Part shown: piece after piece, positions 5,180 through 13,262 of the stretch | Position numbering within the stretch: the stretch's first letter is position 1 | Layout of the letters: each line of letters starts with the position of its first letter | DNA from: an uncultured Bacteroidales bacterium | GTDB lineage: Bacteria; Bacteroidota; Bacteroidia; Bacteroidales; Paludibacteraceae | Reading direction: 5' to 3' | Assembly (NCBI GenBank): GCA_937901025.1 | Contig: CALCGR010000039.1 | Location: 1-13,873, forward strand | Length of the DNA stretch: 13,873 nt | Made by a program: the position numbers and the translations under genes | Notes under the pieces: generated by a model | What the model saw: the letters and a program-made list of their open reading frames with translations, nothing else | What the model was told of the DNA's origin: nothing | Database searches by the model: none

Positions 5180-6085
5180 TTAGTGTTTTTTACCCCGTGG
5201 ATGGGTCTCATTGTACACTTTTTTGATCTGCTCAAAGGACGTATGCGTGTAAATCTGCGTGGTACTCAGACTCGCGTGACCCAACAACGCCTGTATCGTT
5301 CGTATGTCCGCCCCGTTATTGAGCATCGTGGTGGCAAACGTATGCCTGAGCACGTGCGGAGAGTGCTTCTGCAGCGTACTCACTTCTCCCATGCGCCCGC
5401 GCACAATATCATATAAGGTGGCCTTGGTCATAGGCACCACTTGTTGGCGGCTCACCTTCATGAGCAACGGAGCGTCGGACTGATAACCATACCCTATCTC
5501 TTCCCTAAACGACCAATAACGCGCAATCATCTGCCCTAACTTCTCCCCAATAGGAATCACCCTTTCCTTGCGTCGCTTACCGAACACGCGAATCTGACCT
5601 TGCTTAATATCTATATCCCCGTCCTTTAATCCCAACAACTCCGCCTGTCGCATACCCGTCTGATACAAGATCTCGATAATCAGGCAGTCGCGCATACTCT
5701 CCCAGTCGTCCGCCCGGTCGTCCGCCGCCGTCACGGCTTGCATCTCGCTCTCCTTAAAAAAGACCGGCAACGGCTTATCCACCTTCGGAGCAAGTACCCG
5801 TTGGGTGATATCCACCTGCACGATCCCTTCCCGTAGCAAAAACTTGTAAAAAGAATGCAGGCTGCTGAGTTTGCGTTTCACACTGCGTTTGGCCTGGTGA
5901 CCGTCATCCATAAGGTACAGAACCCAGGCTTTCACGTCCGTCTCATCCACCCGCTTAGGATTAAAATCAGCCGTTTCCCAACCCAGGAAACGGCAGAAGT
6001 CGCGTATATCGTCATGGTAAGCCAGCACCGTCTTGGGTGAGTAGTGCTTCTCTATGGCAATATAGTCTAAAAAATGTTGAACCAC
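5180..6085 (-). CDS. xerC: XerC/D-type site-specific tyrosine recombinase
   Basis: 301 aa, the normal length of Xer proteins. The N-terminal SAM-like core-binding domain spans about 1-90 and the catalytic domain about 105-295. The active-site set is complete: Arg146 (TGMRQAELLGL), Lys in GKRRKER (170-174), His244 and Arg247 (HVLRHTFA), His270 (LLGHASLSTTQ) and Tyr279 (QIYTH). Xer recombinases resolve chromosome dimers at dif with FtsK. The start is a GTG four bases after the stop of the upstream kinase gene, so it belongs to the fusA2-kinase-kinase operon. It lies next to the tRNA-tuf cluster as in other Bacteroidales, but no ribosome hibernation factor gene (hpf/raiA) lies between them. XerC or XerD cannot be decided from one copy; a mobile-element integrase is less likely given length and synteny. 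Confidence 0.85.
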   Translation of the reverse strand: MVQHFLDYIAIEKHYSPKTVLAYHDDIRDFCRFLGWETADFNPKRVDETDVKAWVLYLMDDGHQAKRSVKRKLSSLHSFYKFLLREGIVQVDITQRVLAPKVDKPLPVFFKESEMQAVTAADDRADDWESMRDCLIIEILYQTGMRQAELLGLKDGDIDIKQGQIRVFGKRRKERVIPIGEKLGQMIARYWSFREEIGYGYQSDAPLLMKVSRQQVVPMTKATLYDIVRGRMGEVSTLQKHSPHVLRHTFATTMLNNGADIRTIQALLGHASLSTTQIYTHTSFEQIKKVYNETHPRGKKH

Positions 6086-6089
6086 ACGC

Positions 6090-6746
6090 TCAACTGCGGA
6101 TTTCTTTGCCTACCCCATTCGTCTTCTCAAACGGGAACAAACCGAATAGTTCGGCATCAATCTGATTGGTGATAAACTGAAAATCTTCCTTGTTATCCGC
6201 AAACTTAACCTTATCACCGTCGATAATCAGTAACTTCCCCTTATATCCTGCAATCCACTCCTCATAAAGGTCGTTCAAGCCTTGCAGATAGTCCAAACGC
6301 ATACCCGACTCGTAACTCCTTCCGCGTTTCTGAATCTGCGCTACCAGGTTCGGAATCGACGAGCGGATATAGATCATCAAATCCGGCATCTTAACGAGGG
6401 ACATCATCAAATCGAACAAATCGCTATAGTTCGTAAAATCCCGCTCACTCATATACCCTTGACGGTAGAGGTTGGGCGCAAAGATACGCGCATCCTCGTA
6501 GATGGTGCGGTCTTGTACAATCCACTCATCGGTTTTCTTACTGACCTCTACCACGTCCTGAAAACGCTTGTTGAGGAAGTAGACCTGCAAGTGGAATGCC
6601 CACCGGTGCATGTCGTGATAGAAGTCCTCCAGGTACGGATTAAAATCCACACTCTCGAAACGCGGCGTCCAGCCGTAGTGTTTGGCCAGCATATTGGTTA
6701 GCGTCGTCTTACCGCTACCTATGTTTCCTGCGATTGCTATATGCAT
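6090..6746 (-). CDS. Deoxynucleoside kinase, copy 1 (dGK/dAK family)
   Basis: 218 aa. P-loop GNIGSGKTT (7-15), substrate-binding FESV...NPYLE (30-40), the catalytic/base-contacting 'VQDRTIYED' (77-85) and a lid 'KRGRSYESGM' (140-149) define the deoxyadenosine/deoxyguanosine/deoxycytidine kinase family, which phosphorylates salvaged deoxynucleosides to dNMPs in the cytoplasm. It is a clear paralogue of the next gene upstream (same motif order and spacing, both with a 'LFGLF' segment near the end). It starts 9 nt after that gene and ends 4 nt before xerC. The extra C-terminal 'EKTNGVGKEIRS' is unique to this copy. Substrate preference cannot be read reliably from the sequence; tandem Firmicutes homologues form a dAK/dGK pair. 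Confidence 0.88.
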   Translation of the reverse strand: MHIAIAGNIGSGKTTLTNMLAKHYGWTPRFESVDFNPYLEDFYHDMHRWAFHLQVYFLNKRFQDVVEVSKKTDEWIVQDRTIYEDARIFAPNLYRQGYMSERDFTNYSDLFDLMMSLVKMPDLMIYIRSSIPNLVAQIQKRGRSYESGMRLDYLQGLNDLYEEWIAGYKGKLLIIDGDKVKFADNKEDFQFITNQIDAELFGLFPFEKTNGVGKEIRS

Positions 6747-6755
6747 GATATTGAG

Positions 6756-7388
6756 TTATTGAAAATGTTCTTCTGAAAACAGACCGAATAATTGGGCATC
6801 GATCTTATTGATGATCATCCGAAAGTCTTCGGGGTTGTGCTCGAAATCGATATTGTCCGATTCAATCACCAACACCTTGCCCGGATACTGATGGAAGATA
6901 AAATCTTCATACCGCTCGTTGAGTCCCTGCAGGTAATCCAGTTGCATCGACTGCTCGCATTCGCGACCGCGTTTCTGAATCTGCCCTATCAGCGTCGGTA
7001 CACTCTTCCTTAAGTAAATCATCAACTGCGGCAGCATCATCATCTCCTTCATCGTGTTGAAGAGTTCCATATACGTATCGAACTCCCGATCACTCAAATC
7101 CCCTCGGTCGTAGTTATTCCTAACAAACACGTGTACGCCCTCAAAGATACTGCGGTCCTGCACAATCGTATGATTGCTCTGCATCACGGCATTGAGGTCC
7201 TTCATGCGCTGCTGCAGGAAATAGATTTCCATACTGAACGACCAGCGTTTGATGTCCTTATAGTAGTCTTCTAAATAAGGGTTGAAGCCTACGCTTTCAA
7301 AGCGCGGCTCCCACCCATAATACTTCGCCAACATCTTCGTCAGCGTCGTCTTGCCTGCACCTATATTTCCGGCGATGGCAATATACAT
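6756..7388 (-). CDS. Deoxynucleoside kinase, copy 2 (dGK/dAK family)
   Basis: 210 aa. P-loop GNIGAGKTT (7-15), FESVGFNPYLEDYY (30-43), 'VQDRSIFEG' (76-84) and lid 'KRGRECEQSM' (139-148), followed by 'LDYLQGLNERYEDF', align with copy 1 throughout. Differences include Ser for Thr after DR and a Cys-containing lid, which may reflect different substrate choice. The ATG overlaps the fusA2 stop by one base (TAATG), a typical arrangement for translational coupling. Expected reaction: deoxynucleoside plus ATP to dNMP. The tandem copies may form homo- or heterodimers; the heterodimer idea comes from the known Lactobacillus dAK/dGK and is not shown here. Confidence 0.88.
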   Translation of the reverse strand: MYIAIAGNIGAGKTTLTKMLAKYYGWEPRFESVGFNPYLEDYYKDIKRWSFSMEIYFLQQRMKDLNAVMQSNHTIVQDRSIFEGVHVFVRNNYDRGDLSDREFDTYMELFNTMKEMMMLPQLMIYLRKSVPTLIGQIQKRGRECEQSMQLDYLQGLNERYEDFIFHQYPGKVLVIESDNIDFEHNPEDFRMIINKIDAQLFGLFSEEHFQ

Positions 7389-9550
7389 TACTCTTCTTCC
7401 TTCTGACTCTCAGCGTAAGCCTTGATCAGTTTATCCTGTACGTCACCCGGAACGAGCTCGTAACTCTTGAAGTGCATCGTGAACGTAGCGCGACCACCGG
7501 TCAAACTACTCAGCGTCGTGCTGTAACTAGCCATCTCTGCCAGCGGAACGAGGGCCTTCAGGTGCGTGAAGTTCTTCTCGGCTTCCATACCTAATACCAT
7601 GCCGCGACGACCGTTCAAGTCGCTCATCACATCACCCATGATATCGCTCGGTACCAGTACCTCTACCTCGTAGATAGGCTCCAGTACCTTCGGGTTCGCC
7701 TCCTTGAAGGCTTGCGCAAAGGCGTTACGACCGGCGAGGCGGAAGGAGATTTCGTTACTGTCTACCGGGTGCATCTTACCATCATAAATAATCACGCGAA
7801 CGTCGCGGGCATACGAACCCGTCAACGGACCTTGCTCGATACGGTCCATGATACCTTTCAGGATAGCCGGGATGAAACGGGCATCGATAGCACCGCCCAC
7901 AATCGAGTTGATGAGCACGAGCTTACCACCCCACTCCAACGGCACTTCCTGCGTATCCTTCACGGAGATACGATATTCTTGGTTACCGAACTTATAAACT
8001 TCTTTTACGGGTACGCCTTCCTCGTAGGGCTCTACGATCAAGTGTACTTCACCGAACTGACCGCTACCGCCGGATTGCTTCTTGTGACGATAGTCTGCAC
8101 GAGCGGACTTGGTGATGGTCTCGCGATACGGGATCTTCGGTTCATCGTACTCTACCATCATCTTATCGTTGTTCTCCAGACGCCATTTCAGCGTGCGCAG
8201 GTGGAACTCACCTTGACCGCTGACAATCGTCTGACGCAACTCCTTCGACTGCTCGATGAGCCAGGTCGGGTCCTCTTCGTGCATGCGGGTCAGCAACGCA
8301 CTGAGTTTCTCGGAGTCGCTCTCCGTTACAGGACGGATAGCGCGGCGGAACTTAGGCTCCGGATAGGTGATAGCGGGATACGTGTTCTCGCAATCCTTTG
8401 CGTTTAAGGTGTTACCCGTACGGCTGTCCTTGAGTTTAACCGTAGCGGCGATATCACCCGCAGCCACTTCGTCTACCGGTACGCGGATCGAACCCGCTAC
8501 ACTGTATAACTGGGAGATACGCTCCTTCGAACCGCGGTCGATATTCTGCAGATCGTCCGCTCCGTGAATCGTACCTTGCATTACTTTGAAATAGTTCACC
8601 TCACCGATATGGGGCTCTACCGAGGTCTTGAAGATGAACATCGATGCCGGAGCCTTCGCATCCGGAGCGATCTTCTTACCATCCGTCGTAACGGGTTGCG
8701 GAGCATCGGCTACCGAGGGAGCCATCTCGCCTAAGAACTCCATCAAACGACGAACACCCATGTCTTTCACACCGCAGGTGCACATCACCGGATAAACGCC
8801 GGCCTCAGCGAACACAACCTTCAAACCGCGCAGCGTCTCCTCCTCGGAGAGGGTACCTTGGTCGAAGAACTTCTCCATGAGGGCCTCGTCGGCTTCGGCA
8901 GCCATCTCGTGCAAGGCACTCAGCATCTCTTCCACCTTACCTGCCTCGGAAGCGGGGATGTCCTTATATTCGGGAGCACCGCCTTCGGGTTTCCATTGCA
9001 GCATCTTACCCTTCAGTACGTCGATCACGGCATTGAAGCCCGCACCTACGGCTACGGGGTATTGCAGCAGCACCACTTTATTACCGAAGTTATCCTTCAA
9101 CTGCTCAATCGCGCGCTCGAAGTTCGCGTTCTCGTGATCGCATTTATTGATAACGAATACCACGGGTTTCTTGTGGTTCTCGGCATCGCGGAAGCGGTTC
9201 TGGGTACCTACCTCTACGCCGCCATTGGCGGTGAGGGCGATGACCGCCGTGTCGCATACGTTGAGGGCAGTGATCGTACCGCCTACAAAGTCGTCCGAAC
9301 CGGCGCAGTCAATGATATTGAGTTTCTTACCATTGAATTCGATATTACATACGGTGGAGAAAACGGAATAGCCGTACTCCTTCTCTACAGGGAAATAGTC
9401 GCAAACGGTCGATTGTGCTTCAATCGTACCGCGACGGTTGATAACGCCACATTCAAAGAGCATGGACTCCATCAATGTAGTCTTACCCGAACCACTGCCT
9501 CCCATGAGGGCAATGTTCTTAATTTCATTAGCTTGATAAACTTTTGCCAT
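7388..9550 (-). CDS. fusA2: EF-G paralogue with degenerate GTPase motifs (EF-G2-like)
   Basis: 720 aa. All five EF-G domains are present: G domain (about 8-280), domain II ('PASMFIFKTSVEPHIGEVNY' onward), domain III around 'LIEQSKELRQTIVSGQGEFHL', domain IV ('IPYRETITKSARADYRHKKQ', 'SGQFGEVHL', 'GSYARDVRVIIYDGKMHPVD') and domain V ('PIYEVEVLVPSDIMGDVMSD'). The G domain is altered: the P-loop is GGSGSGKT (17-24), switch I has EKEYGYSV where EF-G has QERGIT, and G3 is DCAGSDDF (81-88), so the catalytic His is Ser85; G4 is NKCD (135-138). A Bacteroides thetaiotaomicron paralogue, EF-G2, has been reported to support translocation without GTP hydrolysis; this protein fits that class. It has its own promoter and heads the operon with two kinases and xerC. 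Confidence 0.88.
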   Translation of the reverse strand: MAKVYQANEIKNIALMGGSGSGKTTLMESMLFECGVINRRGTIEAQSTVCDYFPVEKEYGYSVFSTVCNIEFNGKKLNIIDCAGSDDFVGGTITALNVCDTAVIALTANGGVEVGTQNRFRDAENHKKPVVFVINKCDHENANFERAIEQLKDNFGNKVVLLQYPVAVGAGFNAVIDVLKGKMLQWKPEGGAPEYKDIPASEAGKVEEMLSALHEMAAEADEALMEKFFDQGTLSEEETLRGLKVVFAEAGVYPVMCTCGVKDMGVRRLMEFLGEMAPSVADAPQPVTTDGKKIAPDAKAPASMFIFKTSVEPHIGEVNYFKVMQGTIHGADDLQNIDRGSKERISQLYSVAGSIRVPVDEVAAGDIAATVKLKDSRTGNTLNAKDCENTYPAITYPEPKFRRAIRPVTESDSEKLSALLTRMHEEDPTWLIEQSKELRQTIVSGQGEFHLRTLKWRLENNDKMMVEYDEPKIPYRETITKSARADYRHKKQSGGSGQFGEVHLIVEPYEEGVPVKEVYKFGNQEYRISVKDTQEVPLEWGGKLVLINSIVGGAIDARFIPAILKGIMDRIEQGPLTGSYARDVRVIIYDGKMHPVDSNEISFRLAGRNAFAQAFKEANPKVLEPIYEVEVLVPSDIMGDVMSDLNGRRGMVLGMEAEKNFTHLKALVPLAEMASYSTTLSSLTGGRATFTMHFKSYELVPGDVQDKLIKAYAESQKEEE

Positions 9551-9607
9551 AGCATTAGAATGATTATATGATTAGTACTAAAATTTGCGTTTTGACCAAA
9601 TTTCGTG

Positions 9608-9639
9608 CAAAGGTAACACATTTTTTTGAAATGTGCAAA
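9608..9639 (-). promoter_or_regulatory. Bacteroidota promoter of the fusA2 operon
   Basis: TTTG (plus 9636-9639), 20-nt spacer and TACCTTTG (plus 9608-9615). The spacer holds an A7 tract and the -33 reads TTTGCACAT. An A8T8 palindrome (9648-9663) lies immediately upstream and may act as an UP-like bent element. The 5' untranslated leader is about 50 bases, without a Shine-Dalgarno. Confidence 0.78.
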
Positions 9640-9678
9640 CATTTTGGAAAAAAAATTTTTTTTGCAATAAAAAACGGG

Positions 9679-11874
9679 TTACTTTATCGTTACCTCACCC
9701 ACCTTATCGGTGTTGAGGAAGATATCATACACTCCTCGTTCCACGACGAACGTGCTCAGGTCCGTATAATAACCCAATGTCTCGGGAGTGATATCAAAAC
9801 TGAGTTCTGCCGTTTCCCCGGGCTCCAAGAACACACGCTTAAACCCGCGTAACTCCTTCACGGGGCGCGCCAGGGTCGAGTGCTGTGCACGCACATACAG
9901 TTGCACCACCTCGGCTCCCGCCATTTTACCCGTATTCGTCACTTTCACCGTGCATCGTGCATCCTGCATTGTGCACTCACTATATTCAAAGGTGGTGTAG
10001 GAAAGTCCATAACCGAAGGGGAAGAGAGGATTGTTATTTTCGTCTATATAACAAGATTGGTACTTAATAAAGTTCCCGTCTGCTACCGGACGACCTGTCG
10101 AGAACTGACGGTAATACAGCGGCTCTTGTCCTACGGAACGCGGGAAGGAGGTGGTCAGTTTGCCTGAAGGGCTGACTTTACCAAAGACGACATCGGTGAT
10201 TGCATCCGCGGTCTCGCTTCCGCCGAACCATACTTGCAGAATCGCGTCGCAGACCTCGTTCTCGTGGGTGAGGATAACCGGTCTGCCGGAGAAATTCAGC
10301 AGTACCATCGGTTTATGTAAGGTAGCGAGCGCATCGATAAGGTCGCGCTGAGCATCGGGCATATTCAGGTCGGTGCGACAAGCACACTCCCCGGAGAGCT
10401 CCGAGGTCTCACCCATTGCGAGTACGATCACATCCGCCTGACGGGCGGCCGCCATCGCTTCGGCGCGCATCGATGCCGCCGAACGGTTATCCCGTATCTC
10501 GCGGCCGAACATCGAACCGCGTGCCTCGAGTTCGGCGTCATAGAAGATATTCGAACCCTTCGCATAGAAGAAGTGTCCCTTCGGCAGAACCTGCTCAAAC
10601 GCCTCGCGCAAGGTGCGGTAACGGTCAAACGTGGCAGCCACAGACCATGTGCCCGGCATATTCGCGCGGGTATCGGCTAAGGGGCCGATCAATGCTACCT
10701 TGGCCGATTCCTGCAAAGGTAAGACCGCTTTGTTTTTGAGCAGCACAAACGACTCCGTAGCGAGTTGGCGGGCGAGTTGGCGGTTAGCGTCGGTATAGAT
10801 GTCCGTAGCCCGACGCTCCGAGTTACAATAACGATAAGGATCGTCAAAGAGTCCCAAGCGATATTTGGCTATCAGTACGCGACGGCAAGCTTGTTTGACC
10901 GCTTTGCGGTCTTTTTGAATAGTAAGGGCTTCAGAAACCATATCCATATCGCATCCTGCCTCCAAGGCACGAGCGCCCACCGTTTCGCGGTCGGGTCCCA
11001 TCCGATGGGCAATCAGTTCCAAGATACCCGTATAGTCCGTTACCACAAACCCGTTGAATCCCCATTGGTTACGAAGTACGTCGGTTAAGAGCCACTTATT
11101 GCAGTGGCAGGGCAGTCCGTTGATGGTATTGAACGCTGCCATGACGGAACCGCAGCCGGCATCAACTGCGGCTTTATAAGGAGGCAGATAATCGTTGGCC
11201 ATACGGTATTCGCTCATATCAACGGTGTTATAGTCGCGTCCGGCTTCCGCAGCGCCGTAGAGAGCAAAGTGTTTGACACAAGCCATCATCGTCGTTGGGT
11301 CGGTAAGGTCTTGTCCTTGATATCCTTCTACCATCGCCTTGGCGATAGCGGAACCTAAGAACGGGTCTTCTCCATTGCCTTCAGCAATACGTCCCCAGCG
11401 GGCGTCCCAACAGATATCCACCATCGGGGAATAGGTCCAGCATATGCCATCGGCGGTCGCTTCCTTAGAGGCTATCTGAGCAGATTGGCGGATAGCCGCG
11501 GTGTCCCACGAACAAGACATAGCGAGGGGGATAGGGAAGACGGTTTCATAACCATGAATAACATCCATACCGAAGATTAAAGGAATCCCCAGTCGGGACT
11601 GTTCTACGGCAATCCGTTGCGCTTCGCGGATCTTATCTACGCCTTTGAGGTTAAATAGTCCACCCACCTCTCCTTTGGCGATGCGGTCGCCTAAGTCATA
11701 TTCGCCTACTGCCGCTCCGGTCACGATCTCCCCGGCAACGGGTAGTAGATTGAGTTGACCGAGTTGTTCTTCGAAGGTCATCTGATGCATCAGGTGATCG
11801 ACGAAACGTTCTTCTTTACTTTTACATGCACTGATAGCTAAAGCTATCATCATAAAAATTGTAATACGTTTCAT
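9679..11874 (-). CDS. bglX: Glycoside hydrolase family 3 beta-glucosidase lipoprotein (BglX-like)
   Basis: 731 aa. The signal sequence ends in lipobox ISAC with Cys17; the following KSKEE resembles the Bacteroidota lipoprotein export signal, suggesting an outer-membrane, possibly surface, enzyme. The family 3 (beta/alpha)8 domain covers about 30-370: 'PLIFGMDVIHGYETVFPIPL', 'WGRIAEGNGEDPFLG', 'KHFALYGAAEAGRDYN' (201-216) and the nucleophile Asp280 in GFVVTDY. The alpha/beta sandwich and a C-terminal Fn3-like domain ('KVTNTGKMAGAEVVQLYVR') follow. It releases terminal beta-linked glucose or related sugars from oligosaccharides. The ATG at 11874 is chosen because upstream in-frame residues lie across the promoter. 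No SusC/D partner is in the window. Substrate is not predictable; xylosidase or other specificities are possible. Confidence 0.92.
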   Translation of the reverse strand: MKRITIFMMIALAISACKSKEERFVDHLMHQMTFEEQLGQLNLLPVAGEIVTGAAVGEYDLGDRIAKGEVGGLFNLKGVDKIREAQRIAVEQSRLGIPLIFGMDVIHGYETVFPIPLAMSCSWDTAAIRQSAQIASKEATADGICWTYSPMVDICWDARWGRIAEGNGEDPFLGSAIAKAMVEGYQGQDLTDPTTMMACVKHFALYGAAEAGRDYNTVDMSEYRMANDYLPPYKAAVDAGCGSVMAAFNTINGLPCHCNKWLLTDVLRNQWGFNGFVVTDYTGILELIAHRMGPDRETVGARALEAGCDMDMVSEALTIQKDRKAVKQACRRVLIAKYRLGLFDDPYRYCNSERRATDIYTDANRQLARQLATESFVLLKNKAVLPLQESAKVALIGPLADTRANMPGTWSVAATFDRYRTLREAFEQVLPKGHFFYAKGSNIFYDAELEARGSMFGREIRDNRSAASMRAEAMAAARQADVIVLAMGETSELSGECACRTDLNMPDAQRDLIDALATLHKPMVLLNFSGRPVILTHENEVCDAILQVWFGGSETADAITDVVFGKVSPSGKLTTSFPRSVGQEPLYYRQFSTGRPVADGNFIKYQSCYIDENNNPLFPFGYGLSYTTFEYSECTMQDARCTVKVTNTGKMAGAEVVQLYVRAQHSTLARPVKELRGFKRVFLEPGETAELSFDITPETLGYYTDLSTFVVERGVYDIFLNTDKVGEVTIK
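9951..9978. repeat. Four tandem heptamers TGCAtns inside the glucosidase gene
   Basis: TGCATCG, TGCATCC, TGCATTG and TGCACTC follow each other exactly every 7 bp. The unit length is not a multiple of three, so it is not a protein repeat. It encodes a short Cys-containing linker strand just before the Fn3-like domain. Confidence 0.7.
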
Positions 11875-11912
11875 AGCATAGTTAATGACATTAGATTTAT
11901 AGATTTGGGGTA

Positions 11913-11944
11913 CAAAATTACGGCTTTTTTTTAATATATGCAAA
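11913..11944 (-). promoter_or_regulatory. Bacteroidota promoter of the beta-glucosidase gene
   Basis: TTTG (plus 11941-11944), 20-nt spacer with an A8 tract, and TAATTTTG (plus 11913-11920), giving a leader of about 35 bases. The lipoprotein gene is therefore expressed separately from the AbiE genes upstream, whose last stop is 15 bp from the -33 element. Confidence 0.78.
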
Positions 11945-11958
11945 TATTTTTGCAAAAT

Positions 11959-12669
11959 TTATGCGTTTTTTGCGATTAGTGGACAAGCACGGTAGATTTG
12001 AAGAAGACTGATTGTTTCGCTTAAAAGGCGAGTGTGAACAAAAGTCTTCATCTTGTTATCAAGCAATTCTCCTAAACCCACGTGCATTTGTTTGTTGCTT
12101 AATGTTCCTAAATGTTTAATGCAACGCTCCAAATAGGTATCGAGATCTTGCCCCATTCGTTCCTCAACGATGAGCGGGTTAATCTCCATATTATTGGATA
12201 AATAAAACCATACATCAAAGATATCACGATTGGTCGTCTCCGTACGATCCAACAAAGCACATAGTTTATGGGCAAACATATCTGGAGCCGTCAGTAAGCG
12301 AACGTTAATACCCATAAACTGACGTAATTCATAGTGATTTGGCGTTTGATATTGACGATTGGATATCTCCACTTTAAGGTTACGCTCGCCGGACTCATAA
12401 TCCAATACCAACACAGGACCAAAGTGCTTACGCGCTGCATCAATAATGCGCCCATAACGCTGCAAAATAATTTGCACCCGTTCAAAAACAAATTCTTCCT
12501 TGTTTACATCAAGCAGGTTAAAATCCAAATCCACGGAGAAACGCGGCAAGTTATAAAAAAACATAAGTGCCGTACCTCCCTTAAAGCCAAGGAGACTATT
12601 TAAATCCGGGTCCGTATAGATATCTTTCAGAATACGGAGCATATACATTTTGTGTTTATTCAAATCCAT
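11959..12669 (-). CDS. abiEii: AbiEii/AbiGii-family nucleotidyltransferase toxin
   Basis: 236 aa. DNA polymerase beta-like nucleotidyltransferase core: 'GFKGGTALMFFYNLPRFSVD' (28-47) holds motif GGTxL followed by SxDxD (Ser45, Asp47, Asp49), the metal-binding carboxylates. 'NLKVEISNRQ' supplies the next strand, and 'FAHKLCALLDRTETTNRDIF' carries the K...R..RDxxD motif shared by AbiEii toxins. The family is the toxin of a type IV toxin-antitoxin system that aborts phage infection; related MenT proteins transfer nucleotides to tRNA. The start overlaps the antitoxin gene by 14 nt, the usual antitoxin-first order. All expected active-site residues are present, so it looks functional. The ATG at 12669 is the first in the overlap; later starts are unlikely because GGTAL is close. 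Confidence 0.87.
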   Translation of the reverse strand: MDLNKHKMYMLRILKDIYTDPDLNSLLGFKGGTALMFFYNLPRFSVDLDFNLLDVNKEEFVFERVQIILQRYGRIIDAARKHFGPVLVLDYESGERNLKVEISNRQYQTPNHYELRQFMGINVRLLTAPDMFAHKLCALLDRTETTNRDIFDVWFYLSNNMEINPLIVEERMGQDLDTYLERCIKHLGTLSNKQMHVGLGELLDNKMKTFVHTRLLSETISLLQIYRACPLIAKNA

Positions 12670-13237
12670 CTTTCAAAAGTTTTTGTACTCGTTGTTCCAA
12701 TCGTTTACAATTATAAATAGGTAATATCTCTGCTATCAAATCTTTATTCAATATATGTGCATTATCAACATAAAAATTCTTATTGAGATACATCATATCA
12801 AGAAGCGCACGCTCGGGCGTAGCCATAGTCACATTCCCTTTTTGTACCAATCCTTGCTGCTGAATCATGATTTCTCCCTTTATCTTATGATATATAATCG
12901 TATTAGAATCTATCTCCAATTCGCGACCAAGGTAACTGATCATCGTTATTGCAGAATCATATTGAAACACAACTCCCGCACGTTGCAATATATATTCGCC
13001 ACTAACATATGAGGGCGTGTATAAACTACATGCTAGCTCTAAAGGATTATAATTCGGCTTCGCATATATTCCTTTACGAAGATTTATCAATCGACCCGTA
13101 CGCACACAACGATTCATACGCAAAGCCAATGCTGTTGATGAGATTGTAGGATACATCAATTGGATTTGAGTCATTGTAAAAACCGTATTCTGTGAGGCAT
13201 ACAAATCCAACAAAATATTGTTTTGTGAACTAATCAT
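12656..13237 (-). CDS. abiEi: AbiEi-family antitoxin/transcriptional regulator
   Basis: 193 aa. A winged helix-turn-helix covers about 8-60 ('MTQIQLMYPTISSTALALRM' then 'TGRLINLRKGIYAK'), followed by the AbiEi C-terminal domain with 'PSYVSGEYILQRAGVVFQYD' and the conserved 'ATPERALLDMMYL' (139-151). AbiEi neutralises AbiEii without direct binding and represses the operon. It is the first gene, with its own Bacteroidota promoter. TGTGCAAA (13287-13294) and TTTGCACA (13328-13335) form a widely spaced inverted repeat at and upstream of the -33 element, and TGCTATTTT is repeated at 13302 and 13312; these are possible autoregulatory sites. Confidence 0.87.
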   Translation of the reverse strand: MISSQNNILLDLYASQNTVFTMTQIQLMYPTISSTALALRMNRCVRTGRLINLRKGIYAKPNYNPLELACSLYTPSYVSGEYILQRAGVVFQYDSAITMISYLGRELEIDSNTIIYHKIKGEIMIQQQGLVQKGNVTMATPERALLDMMYLNKNFYVDNAHILNKDLIAEILPIYNCKRLEQRVQKLLKDGFE

Positions 13238-13262
13238 ATCATTTTTCGATTGTTTCAGCGCA

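Noticed and set aside
5180..6085. Integrase of a mobile element inserted at the tRNA cluster
   Set aside because: It is Xer-length, sits in a housekeeping operon, and no att-like duplicated tRNA end was seen.
11875..11955. Longer N-terminus for the glucosidase
   Set aside because: The extension crosses a good promoter and would hide a clear lipoprotein signal.
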